From Oceanospirillum sp048268485 (GTDB lineage: Bacteria > Pseudomonadota > Gammaproteobacteria > Pseudomonadales > Halomonadaceae): a stretch of 64,000 nt of DNA. The notes beneath the pieces were generated by a model. The model searched no databases and was not told the DNA's origin. It saw only the letters and a list, made by a program, of their open reading frames with translations. Location of the stretch: assembly GCA_048268485.1 (NCBI GenBank), contig JBLWVL010000003.1:62001-126000 (forward strand), given 5' to 3'. Numbering within the stretch: position 1 is the first letter of the stretch; every line of letters begins with the position of its first letter. The position numbers and the translations under genes were made by a program. This document shows positions 62,435 to 64,000 of this stretch, in pieces.

Positions 62435-63031
62435 ATGGACTTACAAGACCGCATTATCGCAAACTTCCATAGCAGCATCGACTCTCAGGCCACCGCGAGC
62501 GAAATACTACCGCCACTGCTCGAACATGCCAGTGCATTAATGGTGAACGGCCTGATCAATGACAACAAGATACTGACTTGTGGTAACGGCGGCTCTGCAG
62601 CACTTGCCCAACATTTTGCGTCTGAAATGCTGAACAGATATGAGAAGGACCGCCCCAGCCTACCGGCAATGGCCCTATCAACAGACAGCTCAACCCTGAC
62701 TGCAATTGCCAACAGCGCTAGCTTTAATGAAATTTTCTCTAAACAGGTTCTTGCTCTGGGTCAGCCCGGTGACATTCTGCTGGTCATCACATCCAGCTGC
62801 AAATCCAATAATGTTGTTCAGGCTGTACAAGCTGCCCATGAACGCGGCATGACGGTTATCGCCCTGACTGGAGGCGATGGTGGTGACGTAGCCTCGTTAT
62901 TGAGTAGTGAAGATTTTGAAATTCGTATTCCGGCCAACCAACCAAGCCGTATTCAGGAGGTCCAGCTACTGGCAATGCACTGTCTGTGCGACCTGATCGA
63001 CTATCAGTTATTTGGTGCGATGGAGGGCTGA
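62435..63031 (+). CDS. diaA: DiaA-type SIS protein (DnaA initiator-associating)
   Basis: 198-aa single SIS-domain protein, tetrameric in the family; it binds DnaA and promotes initiation at oriC. CGNGGSAALAQHFASEM and ITSSCKSNNVVQAV mark the phosphosugar-like pocket. GmhA (sedoheptulose-7-phosphate isomerase) is related and similar in length; the yraN neighbourhood favours DiaA. The dolP gene that often follows is absent; the next genes are convergent sspB-sspA. Confidence 0.85.
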   Translation: MDLQDRIIANFHSSIDSQATASEILPPLLEHASALMVNGLINDNKILTCGNGGSAALAQHFASEMLNRYEKDRPSLPAMALSTDSSTLTAIANSASFNEIFSKQVLALGQPGDILLVITSSCKSNNVVQAVQAAHERGMTVIALTGGDGGDVASLLSSEDFEIRIPANQPSRIQEVQLLAMHCLCDLIDYQLFGAMEG

Positions 63032-63063
63032 CCGCGCCCTCCCATGACTCAATCATTGGATAC

Positions 63064-63094
63064 AAAAAAGGCGTCTTGCGACGCCTTTCGTTTT
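63064..63094. terminator. Bidirectional terminator between diaA and sspB
   Basis: 9-bp stem AAAGGCGTC-TTGC-GACGCCTTT with an A-run on the left and CGTTTT on the right. Confidence 0.85.
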
Positions 63095-63123
63095 AGTCAG
63101 CCAAAGCCAACCCAGCCTGAAAA

Positions 63124-63540
63124 CTATTTAACCACACGCAGCGATGGTCGCTTACTTTCAGACCCTTTCTCTTCCCTGACAGACTCTTTTTCAACTGCAA
63201 CAGGTCCTTTTGGCTCAGGATCGGGCAACTCAGGCTCATGACCGAAAGCCATTCCCTGACCATTTTCTTTTGCGTAAATCGCTAATACCGCTGCAGCAGG
63301 TACATAAACCTGCTGCGGCACACCGCCAAAACGGGCAGAGAAAGTAACGGCTTCATTAGAGATATCCAACTCTCGTACAGCATTCATGGCGATATTAAGA
63401 ACAATCTGGCCATCCTGAATATGCTGAGAGGGCACCATCACATTTTCAATGGTGGCATCCACAGCCAGGTATGGAGTCAAATCGTTGTCAGCTAACCATT
63501 CATACAGCGCACGAATCAGATATGGACGACTGGAAGACAT
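63124..63540 (-). CDS. sspB: ClpXP specificity-enhancing factor SspB
   Basis: 138-aa adaptor that delivers ssrA-tagged peptides to ClpXP. The folded N-terminal domain opens SSRPYLIRALYEWLADNDLTPYL and includes IVLNIAMNAVRELDISNEA (two parts of the tag-binding fold). A disordered acidic linker ends in RPSLRVVK, the ClpX-binding tail. Cotranscribed after sspA, 15 bp apart. Confidence 0.96.
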   Translation of the reverse strand: MSSSRPYLIRALYEWLADNDLTPYLAVDATIENVMVPSQHIQDGQIVLNIAMNAVRELDISNEAVTFSARFGGVPQQVYVPAAAVLAIYAKENGQGMAFGHEPELPDPEPKGPVAVEKESVREEKGSESKRPSLRVVK

Positions 63541-63555
63541 AACAGATCCAATTAA

Positions 63556-64000
63556 TTACAGGCGCATATCGCGTTCTGCTTCAGATAGACTTGCCTGAAA
63601 CGCTTCGCGATTGAAAAGGCGGTTATTCATATAAGAGATGAGCGGTTTAACCTGCTGTTCCGGCAAATCAATACCCAGAGCAGGCAAACGCCACAAAATT
63701 GGAGCAATACAGCAATCGACGATTGTGAACTCTTCATTCATGAAGTATGGCAGCTCTTCAAAAATAGGGCTGATACCGATTAAACCTTCACGCAGTTCTT
63801 TACGCGCCTGCTCAACCGCTTTTTCATCTTTATTAGCAGTAATGATATCCACATGAACACACCATTCACGCTGAATACGATGCATCCAAAGGCGGCTTTG
63901 AGCACGCGCTACAGGATAAACCGGTAATAGCGGTGGATGTGGGAAACGCTCATCCAGATATTCCATCATCACATTGGGTTCATAAAGAACCAGATCGCGA
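63556..64000 (-). CDS. sspA: Stringent starvation protein SspA, partial
   Basis: RNA-polymerase-associated glutathione-transferase-fold protein. The frame is open to the window edge, so about the first 60 residues are missing. Seen are NVMMEYLDERFPHPPLLPVY, the WMHRIQREW region, the DCCIAPILWRLPALGI segment and SEAERDMRL at the end. It shares the sspA-sspB operon order found throughout gammaproteobacteria. Confidence 0.95.
   Translation of the reverse strand, partial: RDLVLYEPNVMMEYLDERFPHPPLLPVYPVARAQSRLWMHRIQREWCVHVDIITANKDEKAVEQARKELREGLIGISPIFEELPYFMNEEFTIVDCCIAPILWRLPALGIDLPEQQVKPLISYMNNRLFNREAFQASLSEAERDMRL

Overview
The window is a compact, roughly half-GC chromosomal stretch of a gammaproteobacterium. 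Its proteins and gene order look like the Oceanospirillales/Pseudomonadales branch, probably a marine Oceanospirillaceae-type organism; this is inferred from synteny and protein similarity, not from a 16S gene. Nearly everything is core housekeeping DNA. I saw no tRNA, rRNA operon, insertion sequence, prophage or CRISPR array.

Layout. 1-6.1 kb: tail of lapB, convergent pyrF, comEA, an SDR reductase, fxsA, groES-groEL behind a clear sigma-32 promoter, and trmJ. 6.2-10.5 kb: a three-gene minus-strand unit (NHL beta-propeller protein, 81-aa protein, chemoreceptor), preceded by a 19-bp tandem repeat array. This is the least conventional part of the window. 10.5-21.8 kb: the gyrA / serC-pheA-hisC-tyrA/aroA-cmk-rpsA block known from pseudomonads as the aromatic supraoperon. 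22-28.4 kb: a second chemoreceptor, rdgC, a glycerolipid acyltransferase, a cation diffusion facilitator and a small unknown gene. 28.5-33.9 kb: type IV pilus genes pilA (divergent) and pilBCD, followed by coaE and yacG. 34-40.6 kb: a Nudix-ThiE fusion, argJ, secA, an M23 peptidase and dciA. 40.7-58.5 kb: the division and cell wall (dcw) cluster, read on the minus strand as rsmH-ftsL-ftsI-murE-murF-mraY-murD-ftsW-murG-murC-ddlB-ftsQ-ftsA-ftsZ-lpxC. 58.6-64 kb: RNase P RNA, rsmI, lpoA, yraN, diaA, then convergent sspA-sspB, with sspA cut by the window edge.

How the genes fit together. The dcw genes build lipid II and the septum (MurC-G, MraY, FtsW/I, FtsQLAZ). lpoA supplies an outer-membrane activator of peptidoglycan synthases, and the M23 protein may trim the wall. 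LpxC and LapB (the lapB tail at the left edge) belong to lipopolysaccharide control. GroESL, SspAB/ClpXP and SecA handle protein folding, turnover and export. DciA, DiaA, GyrA, YacG and RdgC act on DNA replication or topology.

What departs from the usual arrangement: mraZ is missing from the head of the dcw cluster, with rnpB sitting directly before rsmH; ihfB is not next to rpsA and the NHL/chemoreceptor cassette is there instead; the dolP gene often found after diaA is absent; and lapB and pyrF are convergent. No clearly new defence or mobile system is visible. The NHL-small protein-chemoreceptor operon with its repeat array is the best candidate for something undescribed.
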